From positions 28,196 to 92,195 of the forward strand of contig DHXR01000021.1 of assembly GCA_002413785.1 (NCBI GenBank): 64,000 nucleotides of DNA, read 5' to 3'. Both the position numbers and the translations under genes were made by a program. Shown here one piece after another: positions 57,956 to 64,000 of the stretch (position 1 is the stretch's first letter; each line of letters starts with the position of its first letter). Source of the stretch: Mucilaginibacter sp. UBA5151. GTDB taxonomy: Bacteria > Bacteroidota > Bacteroidia > Sphingobacteriales > Sphingobacteriaceae. Below the pieces are notes generated by a model that was not told the origin of the DNA, made no database searches, and saw only the letters and a program-made list of their open reading frames with translations.

Positions 57956-58525
57956 GTGAGTAAAGAGTCAAATAGTGGAATTCCAACTGATAGCGAGGTA
58001 ATACTCGGTATCCTTAATAATTCGGAAAGTGTATTAAAACGCTTGTATGTTGCTTACTTTCCGATGGTGCTGCAGTTAGTTATTAATAATAACGGCGATG
58101 GGGATGATGCTAAAGATATTTACCAGGAAGCGATCATCATCCTTTATAACAAGGTAAAAACAGGTGATTTTGAGTTAAGCAGTAAGCTCAAAACTTATAT
58201 TTATTCGGTTTGCCGGAGGCTATGGCTGAAACGGTTGAGCCAGATTCACAGGTACGGGGGAGATATAAAGGATTTTGAGGAGTATTTATCTGTTGATGAT
58301 GAAACCGAAAAGAATAACGAAAGGGATATACAGTTTAATAAAATGGGCGATGCCCTTAAACTATTAGGCGAACCCTGTAAAACGATTATTGAGGATTTTT
58401 ATATAAATAACAGGTCGATGCAGGAGATCTGCGAGAGTTTTGGCTATACCAATGCGGATAATGCAAAAACCCAAAAATATAAATGCCTGCAAAGGCTGAA
58501 GAAATTATTTTTTCAGCAAAAATAA
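57956..58525 (+). CDS. ECF-type RNA polymerase sigma factor
   Basis: A 189-residue sigma-70 family protein. Region 2 ('LKRLYVAYFPMVLQLVINNN', 'DDAKDIYQEAIIILYNKV') is followed by region 4 ('KLLGEPCKTIIEDFYINNRS', 'MQEICESFGYTNADNAKTQK'). It directs RNA polymerase to a small set of promoters. The start is given as GTG 57956 because no ATG precedes the conserved part; its nearness to the promoter suggests leaderless mRNA or a later unusual start. The anti-sigma/protease gene follows after 13 bases. A shared promoter motif suggests it activates itself and the lipoprotein genes. Confidence 0.9.
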   Translation: MSKESNSGIPTDSEVILGILNNSESVLKRLYVAYFPMVLQLVINNNGDGDDAKDIYQEAIIILYNKVKTGDFELSSKLKTYIYSVCRRLWLKRLSQIHRYGGDIKDFEEYLSVDDETEKNNERDIQFNKMGDALKLLGEPCKTIIEDFYINNRSMQEICESFGYTNADNAKTQKYKCLQRLKKLFFQQK

Positions 58526-58538
58526 GGAGAACGGAAAG

Positions 58539-59624
58539 ATGAGTGATAATCAACTGTTAGAAATAATTGACAAATACCTTAATGGCGAAATGACCAAAGA
58601 GGAACGTGCCCGTTTCGAGATACTGCGGAATGAGAACGCAGAGATCAACAGCAAGGTAGCAGAGCACAAGCACTTTACCGGGCTGATAAAGCAGTACGGC
58701 GAACGTTTGGAGCTGGAAAAACGCTTAAACGCTATACATAGTGAAATTGATGTGCATGCTTTGGAAGAAGAACTGATGATCCATCCGTCATGGATAGTTC
58801 AATTATGGCGCAACCATCATTCAAAGATCTCTGTGGCAGCTTCCATCGCTATTTTCGCGGCTTTGTGTACTTTGTTTTTTACCGGGTATTTAAACAACAG
58901 GGAAACGAATTATGTAAAACTTTCCCGTGAAGTAGCCAATATTAAAAAAACGATAAATTCCCGGGGGCCTAATCTTAATCCGCATCCAAAGATCGATAAC
59001 CCCGGTAATTTCAGGGGAACCGGTTTTGCGATTTCGTCAAACGGGTACATAATTACCGATAACCATGTAATTAAAGATGCTGACTCGGTGTATGTGCAGA
59101 GTATCGACGGAAAATCATACAAGGCTAAAGTTGTTTATTCAGAACCACAGACAGACATTGCTGTATTGCTCATAACCGACCCGTCTTTTAAAAGTTTGGG
59201 GGCAATACCCTATAGCTTTAAGAAAACTGAAAGCGATATGGGCGAAAATGTTTTTACCATTGGCTATCCAAGTGATAAAATGGTTTTAGGCCCTGGATTT
59301 TTAACTGCCAATGCCGGTTACCAGAATGATACAACCGCTTACCAGGTTTCAATTTTACTTAACCCGGGTAACAGCGGCGGGCCTTTGCTTGATAATAAGG
59401 GTGATTTAATAGGTGTTATAGATGCCAAACAAACCCGGATGGAGGGTGCCGGATTTGCGGTTAAATCAACCTGCCTGTTAAAGACAATACAGGATATCCC
59501 CGCTGATTCGTTAAAAAAGCCATTAACTATCAACTACAAAAACGCTTTGGCAAGTTTAAACCGTGTTCAGCAGATCAAGAAATTGCAGAACTACGTTTTT
59601 ATGGTTAAGGTTTATAATCAATAA
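58539..59624 (+). CDS. membrane anti-sigma-like protein fused to a trypsin-like (HtrA-type) protease
   Basis: A 361-residue protein. The cytoplasmic N-terminus (1-95) is helical and opens 'LLEIIDKYLNGEMTKEERAR', typical of anti-sigma N-termini. One membrane helix lies at about 97-117. The outer part (about 155-320) is a trypsin-fold protease with the triad His176 ('ITDNHV'), Asp206 ('PQTDIAV') and Ser279 ('NPGNSGGPLL'). No PDZ domain is present. It lies 13 bp after the sigma gene, so it probably holds that sigma factor and senses envelope stress. Anti-sigma and protease are normally separate proteins. A terminator follows. Confidence 0.8.
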   Translation: MSDNQLLEIIDKYLNGEMTKEERARFEILRNENAEINSKVAEHKHFTGLIKQYGERLELEKRLNAIHSEIDVHALEEELMIHPSWIVQLWRNHHSKISVAASIAIFAALCTLFFTGYLNNRETNYVKLSREVANIKKTINSRGPNLNPHPKIDNPGNFRGTGFAISSNGYIITDNHVIKDADSVYVQSIDGKSYKAKVVYSEPQTDIAVLLITDPSFKSLGAIPYSFKKTESDMGENVFTIGYPSDKMVLGPGFLTANAGYQNDTTAYQVSILLNPGNSGGPLLDNKGDLIGVIDAKQTRMEGAGFAVKSTCLLKTIQDIPADSLKKPLTINYKNALASLNRVQQIKKLQNYVFMVKVYNQ

Positions 59625-59654
59625 GGTTTCCCCAAAACACATATATATATCAGG

Positions 59655-59680
59655 CGCCCCGGTTATCCGGGGCGTTTTTT
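59655..59680 (+). terminator. rho-independent terminator after the protease gene
   Basis: CGCCCCGG-TTAT-CCGGGGCG is followed by TTTTTT. It separates the protease gene from the converging nuoD gene. Confidence 0.9.
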
Positions 59681-59689
59681 GTTCAGGAC

Positions 59690-60892
59690 TTACCTGTCAA
59701 CTTCCCCCAGCACAATATCAATCGACCCGATAATGGCTACCAGGTCGGCAATCATTACGCCTTTGGCAATTTCGGGCAATACCGATAAATTGCTAAAGCT
59801 TGGCGCACGGGCCTTTACCCGCGCAGGGATCTCTGATTTGCCGTCTGCCATAAAATAGAAGCCGAGTTCGCCGCGGGCGCCTTCGCAGCGTACATAATAA
59901 TCCTGTGCTTTGGGTATTGTTTTACGCGGCATTTTTGCACGGGGATCAAAATCAGGGCTGCGTTTTAACTCTTTTTGAAGGCGGTTAAGGCATTGTTCAA
60001 TTATCCTGAGGGATTGTTCAATTTCATCCACCCGTACCTTGTAACGGTCCCAGCAATCGCCTATTGCGCCCATTTCGCCTTTGCCGACAGGTACGTCAAA
60101 TTCCAGTTCGGGGTAGGCGGAGTAGTTATCAATCCGGCGAAGGTCCCATTTTAATCCTGATCCCCGGAGCATCGGCCCCGAGCAACCGTAATTTATGGCT
60201 ACATCAAGCGGCAACACGCCTATATTGGCGGTGCGGTCTATAAATATTTTGTTATCGGTTAAAAGCTGGTTCAGCTCAACCATTTTTGGCTTAAAGTAAT
60301 CAACAAATTCCCGGCAGCGTTCTTCAAACCCAACCGGTAAATCGTAAAACAAACCGCCAACCCAGATGTAATTATACAGCATCCTTGATCCCGAGGCCCA
60401 CTCCAGCATTCCCATAATATGCTCCCTGTCGCGGAAGCACCATAAAAAAGGGGTGAAAGCGCCTATATCAATGCCATAAGTGCCGATGGCGATAAGGTGG
60501 GAGCCGATCCGGTTCAGTTCGCAAACCAGTACACGGATATATTCCACCCTTTTCGGGATATCTTTATCAATGCCCAGCATCCGCTCAACGCCCATTACAA
60601 AGGCATGGCTGTTATTCATCGAAGCCAGGTAATCCATCCTGTCGGTAAAGGGAATGGTTTGCTGGTAGGTTAATGATTCGGCATGTTTTTCAAAACAGCG
60701 GTGCAGGTAGCCTAAGTGCGGGATAACTTCTTTAACTATCTCGCCATCGGTGATCAGTTCGAGCCGCAAAACCCCGTGCGTTGAAGGATGCTGCGGCCCC
60801 ATATTCAGCACCATATCTTCGGCAGCCGCGTCGGCTATCTTTTGGTTATAGTTATTTAAAGCGGTATCGTATTTCGGGTTTGAGCTGTTCAA
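59690..60892 (-). CDS. nuoD: NADH-quinone oxidoreductase subunit D
   Basis: A 400-residue subunit of complex I's quinone-binding module. 'LNMGPQHPSTHGVLRLELI' near residue 30, 'YTYQQTIPFTDRMDYLAS'-type sequence near 75, 'RNRIGSHL'-like 'ELNRIGSHLIAIGTYGIDIG' near 125, and the C-terminal 'DLVAIIGSIDIVLGEVDR' are typical. It works at the inner membrane. It is separated from nuoC by a lipoprotein gene, and no nuoE or other nuo gene follows. A TAAATTTG box at 60918-60925 could give it a separate promoter. Confidence 0.96.
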   Translation of the reverse strand: MNSSNPKYDTALNNYNQKIADAAAEDMVLNMGPQHPSTHGVLRLELITDGEIVKEVIPHLGYLHRCFEKHAESLTYQQTIPFTDRMDYLASMNNSHAFVMGVERMLGIDKDIPKRVEYIRVLVCELNRIGSHLIAIGTYGIDIGAFTPFLWCFRDREHIMGMLEWASGSRMLYNYIWVGGLFYDLPVGFEERCREFVDYFKPKMVELNQLLTDNKIFIDRTANIGVLPLDVAINYGCSGPMLRGSGLKWDLRRIDNYSAYPELEFDVPVGKGEMGAIGDCWDRYKVRVDEIEQSLRIIEQCLNRLQKELKRSPDFDPRAKMPRKTIPKAQDYYVRCEGARGELGFYFMADGKSEIPARVKARAPSFSNLSVLPEIAKGVMIADLVAIIGSIDIVLGEVDR

Positions 60893-60957
60893 AATGATTA
60901 TGGATGTATTTATTTTTCAAATTTATTGAAATTAACAATCAATTTGGCAGGAATAGG

Positions 60958-61293
60958 CTATTTAATCACCATAATTTGTGAAATTATGATATAGTTATAT
61001 TTAGCAAAAAGCCCGGTATCCGGTTTATAGTTCAGGCTAACATTGATCGGAAACTTAGTGTTTTCGCTGATGCCTAACTGCGTCAGCGTTGAATTTATAT
61101 GATAAAATGGCGGCGGGTTTTTAGCGGTATCGTTTTTTATAGTTATCAAGAGGCCTCCGCAGGCAGGTGAAGGGCACATGCGTGCATCGTACCCTGTTAT
61201 TACACCCGCACTTTGATAAGGACTTTGATTGCTCTTTTTGCAGCCTATAAAAATTAAGCTAAAACAAAAGAAAATAATTAATGCCTTCATCAT
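60958..61293 (-). CDS. small lipoprotein inserted between nuoC and nuoD
   Basis: A 111-residue protein with signal peptide 'LIIFFCFSLIFIGC' and lipobox (F-I-G-C, Cys18). The mature part has 'GYDARMCPSPACGGLLITIK' with two further cysteines that may form a disulfide. It is not a complex I subunit that can be recognised. Its place inside the nuoC-nuoD pair is unusual. Confidence 0.7.
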   Translation of the reverse strand: MMKALIIFFCFSLIFIGCKKSNQSPYQSAGVITGYDARMCPSPACGGLLITIKNDTAKNPPPFYHINSTLTQLGISENTKFPINVSLNYKPDTGLFAKYNYIIISQIMVIK

Positions 61294-61403
61294 AAGTTTA
61301 TTGTATTTACGGAAAATACCTATTAAACGCTACAGCAGGGTAAAAATAATTCAAAAACCAGGTCTATCCAATGATCTGCATAGCCACACCCAAGGTGTCT
61401 TAT

Positions 61404-61901
61404 TTAATCAATTTTTATTCCCTTATAAAACTCAGCGGTTTTATAATCTTTTCGTAATGGGAAACCTTCCCAGTCATCCGGCAGCAAGATACGGCGGAGA
61501 TCCGGGTGGCCTTCAAAAAATATCCCGATGAGGTCATAAGCTTCACGTTCATGCCAGTCGGCGGTACGATAAACGGCGTTTATGCTGGGGAACGATGGCA
61601 AGTTATTGAGGTCGCGGTCATTTTCCGCACTCACTTTTAAAGTAAGCTGTGTTTTATAGGGGATGGATGCCAGGTGATATACCACCCCAAAGCGCATCGC
61701 TTCGGGGCCATAATCAACACCTGTGAGGCTGGAGAGGAAATCAAAATATGTTTTTGGATTATTGCGCAACTCCAGGCATACGCTGGCAATCTGGCCGGGT
61801 TCAATTAGCAGCGCCGGTTGTAAGCCGCCGGTTTCTTCGCCAACAATTACTCCCGGACCAAATTTTTCAGTAAGCAATAATTTAATATCCTCAAATATCA
61901 T
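61404..61901 (-). CDS. nuoC: NADH-quinone oxidoreductase subunit C
   Basis: A 165-residue 30-kDa-type subunit. 'FLSSLTGVDYGPEAMRFGVV' near residue 54 opens the conserved part, and 'ERE'-type 'DWHEREAYDLIGIFFEGHPD' near 114 with 'RRILLPDDWEGFPLRKDY' is the signature. It belongs to the peripheral arm of complex I. Its start overlaps the pdxH stop by four bases, so the two are translated together. Confidence 0.95.
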   Translation of the reverse strand: MIFEDIKLLLTEKFGPGVIVGEETGGLQPALLIEPGQIASVCLELRNNPKTYFDFLSSLTGVDYGPEAMRFGVVYHLASIPYKTQLTLKVSAENDRDLNNLPSFPSINAVYRTADWHEREAYDLIGIFFEGHPDLRRILLPDDWEGFPLRKDYKTAEFYKGIKID

Positions 61902-62545
61902 GGCGCTAAGCGTACTTTTTTCCAGCTTTTGTTATCGGTCTTTTTATAAAGAATACGGTCGTGCAAACGGCTGGTGCGGCCCTGCCAGAATTCGATCATC
62001 CTCGGTTTTAAGATATAACCTCCCCAATAAGACGGTTTCGGCACATCTTTGTCAGCATATTCAGCTTCCAGTTCAGTCAATTTGTTTTCCAGTACATTGC
62101 GGTCGGCAATTTCCTGGCTCTGCGGCGATGCCAATGCGCCGATCTGGCTGCTTTTTGGTCGCGAATGGAAATATTTTTCAGATTGCTCCTTACTTATTTT
62201 TTCAATAGTACCTTCAATACGCACCTGTCTTTCCAGCCCCGGCCAAAAAAAAGTTAAAGCGGCGTTGGGGTTTTTGGTCAGCTCTTTCCCTTTACGGCTT
62301 AAATAATTGGTGTAAAAAATAAAGCCTTCGCTATAAAACCCTTTCAATAACATGATCCTTGCCGACGGCCTGCCGTCGTGGGTTGCAGTTGAAAGGGTCA
62401 TGGCGTTAGGTTCCGGCACCATTGCGTCCTGTGCTTCGTTAAACCATACCTCAAATTGTTTTATGGGGTCGGCCTTTGTATTGTTTTCTAAAAGTGAAGC
62501 TGCTGTGTAATCTTCCCGCAGGTTTTCTATTTTTTCGTGGCTCAT
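61898..62545 (-). CDS. pdxH: pyridoxamine 5'-phosphate oxidase
   Basis: A 215-residue FMN enzyme that makes pyridoxal phosphate. 'MTLSTATHDGRPSARIMLLK' near residue 50, 'FYTNYLSRKGKEL' near 77, 'FFWPGLERQVRIEG' near 98, and C-terminal 'EFWQGRTSRLHDRILY' near 186 are characteristic. It overlaps nuoC. A TAnnTTTG box lies five bases before the ATG. Confidence 0.96.
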   Translation of the reverse strand: MSHEKIENLREDYTAASLLENNTKADPIKQFEVWFNEAQDAMVPEPNAMTLSTATHDGRPSARIMLLKGFYSEGFIFYTNYLSRKGKELTKNPNAALTFFWPGLERQVRIEGTIEKISKEQSEKYFHSRPKSSQIGALASPQSQEIADRNVLENKLTELEAEYADKDVPKPSYWGGYILKPRMIEFWQGRTSRLHDRILYKKTDNKSWKKVRLAP

Positions 62546-62550
62546 TGCTG

Positions 62551-62558
62551 CAAATTTA
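62551..62558 (-). promoter_or_regulatory. TAnnTTTG promoter box of pdxH-nuoC
   Basis: Reads TAAATTTG on the minus strand and ends five bases before the pdxH ATG, which implies a leaderless or near-leaderless mRNA. Confidence 0.45.
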
Positions 62559-62660
62559 ATAATTAATCCTGGCTCCTGATTCTAATTAATATGCTTCAAA
62601 TCCCGAAAAGGCAATGTATTTTTACAAAACTTGTTATATTCAACAAATTTTTACTCATAT

Positions 62661-63224
62661 ATGCTCAGTACTATCGATGCAGCCGCAGGGCGCTTACTCA
62701 TATCGGAACCATTTATGCTGGACCCTAATTTTAAAAGGTCGGTTATTTTATTGACAGAATATTCGGAGGCCGGCGCAATGGGCTTTATTTTAAACCAGCC
62801 CGGCGAGTTTTTCCTGGGTGATATTTTGCCGGAAGTATCTTATTCGGAAATGCCTGTATTTATTGGGGGGCCTGTTGCTAACGATACACTTCATTTTATA
62901 CATTGCTGTCCCGAAAAAATTGAGGGCGGCATTGAAATAGCCGAAGGGGTTTTTTGGAGCGGCGATTTTGAAACGGTTAAGAAACTGATTACCAGCTACC
63001 AGTTAAACAGTGATGAGATCAGGTTTTTTATGGGATATTCGGGCTGGACGGCCAAACAATTAGACGGCGAGATAAAAGAGGACAGCTGGATAGTGGCCGA
63101 TAAATTAAACAAGGAAATAATTTTCACCAAAAACGAAGAAAACCTCTGGCGCGAAGTGGTGATAGGACTCGGCCAGCGCTATGCGCATATTGCTAATTTC
63201 CCCGAGAACCCGGAGTTGAACTGA
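62661..63224 (+). CDS. yqgE: YqgE/AlgH family protein
   Basis: A 187-residue protein from ATG 62661; an upstream start at 62631 adds ten residues not typical of the family. 'GRLLISEPFMLDPNFKRSVI' begins it, with 'GAMGFILNQP' near 37, 'FIGGPVANDTLHFIH' near 62 and 'FMGYSGWTAKQLDGEI' near 125, all matching YqgE. Its role is not settled. It is divergent from pdxH. Confidence 0.94.
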   Translation: MLSTIDAAAGRLLISEPFMLDPNFKRSVILLTEYSEAGAMGFILNQPGEFFLGDILPEVSYSEMPVFIGGPVANDTLHFIHCCPEKIEGGIEIAEGVFWSGDFETVKKLITSYQLNSDEIRFFMGYSGWTAKQLDGEIKEDSWIVADKLNKEIIFTKNEENLWREVVIGLGQRYAHIANFPENPELN

Positions 63225-63273
63225 GGGTAGTTCATTGTTCATGGTTAATAGTTCATGGAAGTTTGTGATTAAC

Positions 63274-63306
63274 AAACTTACGAAGTTTCGAAAACTTCGT
63301 AAGTTT
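63274..63306. terminator. convergent-gene hairpin, copy 3
   Basis: AAACTTACGAAGTTT and AAACTTCGTAAGTTT form a 15-bp perfect stem with a three-base loop between yqgE (+) and purE (-). A short TTCATGGTTAATAGTTCATGG array (63228-63258) precedes it. Confidence 0.7.
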
Positions 63307-63315
63307 CAGCAGGTT

Positions 63316-63807
63316 TTAACCTTTCATTTCTGCTGCTGATTCTTCTACCTTTTTCTTCAGGTTTTCTTTAAAGGCGATTAAATTTTTAACAATCTGATCG
63401 TCAGCCGTTGATAAGATCTGTGCGGCCAGGATACCTGCGTTTTTGGCTGCATTTAATGCTACTGTAGCCACCGGGATGCCGTTTGGCATTTGTAAAATGG
63501 ATAGGATAGAATCCCAGCCATCAATAGAGTTGCCTGATTTTACGGGAACGCCAATCACCGGCAAATGGGTTAATGAGGCTACCATGCCCGGCAAATGTGC
63601 TGCGCCGCCTGCGCCGGCTATGATAACTTTTAGTCCGCGTCCTGCCGCCTCGCGGGCGTAGCTGAACATACGGTCGGGGGTGCGGTGGGCGGATACTACC
63701 GTTATTTCGTAAGGGACGCCAAGCTCTTTTAAAACATCGGCTGCATCCTGCATTACGTTAAGGTCAGACTTGCTGCCCATGATGATACCTACTTTTGGCG
63801 TATTCAT
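63316..63807 (-). CDS. purE: N5-carboxyaminoimidazole ribonucleotide mutase
   Basis: A 163-residue class I PurE from ATG 63807 ('KVGIIMGSKSDLNVM'); the upstream frame to 63840 translates a GATGGTTGATGGG word array. 'VSAHRTPDRM' near 42 carries the catalytic His region, and 'IIAGAGGAAHLPGMVAS' near 66 and 'PVIGVPVKS' near 88 complete the signature. It carries out a late step of purine synthesis. No purK is next to it in the window. Confidence 0.95.
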   Translation of the reverse strand: MNTPKVGIIMGSKSDLNVMQDAADVLKELGVPYEITVVSAHRTPDRMFSYAREAAGRGLKVIIAGAGGAAHLPGMVASLTHLPVIGVPVKSGNSIDGWDSILSILQMPNGIPVATVALNAAKNAGILAAQILSTADDQIVKNLIAFKENLKKKVEESAAEMKG

Positions 63808-63880
63808 AGTTGATGGTTGATGGGTCATGGTTGGGCGCAATTTTGTGTAATGGTATAAAAGCCCAAAAGTGGCTAAAATT

Positions 63881-64000
63881 TTAATTAACTGCTAAATATT
63901 TATCAAGTTCCGCGCTTATTGCATCTTTTTCGCTGGGTGGAGGTGCTTCCGTGTCAATAATTTTTCCATGTTTATTCAGCAATAGTTCGTTAAAGTTTGA
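63881..64000 (-). CDS. C-terminal end of a possible thioredoxin-like/TlpA-family protein (partial)
   Basis: A minus-strand open frame enters from the right edge and ends at TAA 63881-63883, giving 39 residues that read 'FNELLLNKHGKIIDTEAPPP' then 'SEKDAISAELDKYLAVN'. The pattern L-(L/I)-N-K-x-G-K-I-(I/V)-x-x-x-A-P-x-P-S is common at the end of TlpA-like thiol-disulfide proteins in Bacteroidota. Only the tail is seen and the catalytic CxxC would lie outside the window. Confidence 0.5.
   Translation of the reverse strand, partial: SNFNELLLNKHGKIIDTEAPPPSEKDAISAELDKYLAVN

Overview
The window looks like a chromosomal segment of a Bacteroidota bacterium, most likely Sphingobacteriaceae (Mucilaginibacter/Pedobacter-like). 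This rests on the moderately AT-rich DNA, TAnnTTTG promoter boxes with almost no Shine-Dalgarno sequences, a DUF1080 protein and a DUF4965/glutaminase-like protein side by side, the bacteroidetal alternative GlmU, futalosine-pathway menaquinone synthesis (mqnC), type B L31, and intergenic DNA full of short inverted and tandem-word repeats. No tRNA, rRNA, CRISPR array, prophage or intact insertion sequence was found.

Layout. 0-8.8 kb: the end of a sugar isomerase-like gene, two secreted carbohydrate/amide-related proteins, pyrR-pyrB, a membrane protein, a serine hydrolase and a LysR regulator. 8.8-38.3 kb: an accessory block. It holds a fatty acid desaturase, a complete set of [NiFe]-hydrogenase maturation genes (hypA, B, C on one strand; hypF, D, E on the other) with a nickel-transporter-like gene but no hydrogenase structural gene, three Usp proteins, PfkB, a beta-CASP nuclease, Hsp20, PEP synthase, an Mla-type ABC/MCE cassette, a BON protein, FtsH, a histidine kinase, a PAS-AraC-PAS-PAS regulator and three stand-alone receivers (one lacking its catalytic residues). 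38.6-55.9 kb: mostly housekeeping genes (fadD, iscSUA, methylmalonyl-CoA epimerase, L31, GlmU-like, tpiA, prmA, scpB, mqnC) plus small regulators and an ABC ATPase gene broken by one amber codon. 56.3-59.7 kb: a family of tiny Thr/Lys/Asp-rich lipoproteins, an ECF sigma factor and an anti-sigma-like protein fused to a trypsin-like protease. 59.7-64 kb: nuoD, a lipoprotein, nuoC, pdxH, yqgE, purE and the end of a possible thioredoxin-like gene.

How the parts may work together. (1) In the 9-38 kb block, most promoter regions carry a 14-bp Crp/Fnr-like palindrome (WTGAY-N4-RTCAN). At two promoters two full sites lie exactly 22 bp apart, at a third a full site and a one-mismatch site do, and at two more there is a half-site at that distance. 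The block therefore looks like one low-oxygen or energy-stress regulon covering hydrogenase maturation, gluconeogenic PEP synthesis, Usp proteins, chaperone/protease functions and envelope lipid transport. (2) The sigma factor gene, two of the small lipoprotein genes and a decayed fourth lipoprotein copy share a 29-bp two-block promoter with identical spacing (GGGTTACMTTTT-like block, ten bases, GTATTAA). This suggests a self-activating ECF module whose membrane anti-sigma carries its own periplasmic protease domain.

Intergenic DNA is unusually structured: a 31-33 bp hairpin of the same sequence family sits between three separate convergent gene pairs, a 215-bp fold-back element has 14-bp terminal inverted repeats, one fragment matches the 3' end of a group II intron, and more than ten loci carry arrays of a locus-specific degenerate 6-10 bp word. 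All functions are inferred by reading the sequence; no database search was run.
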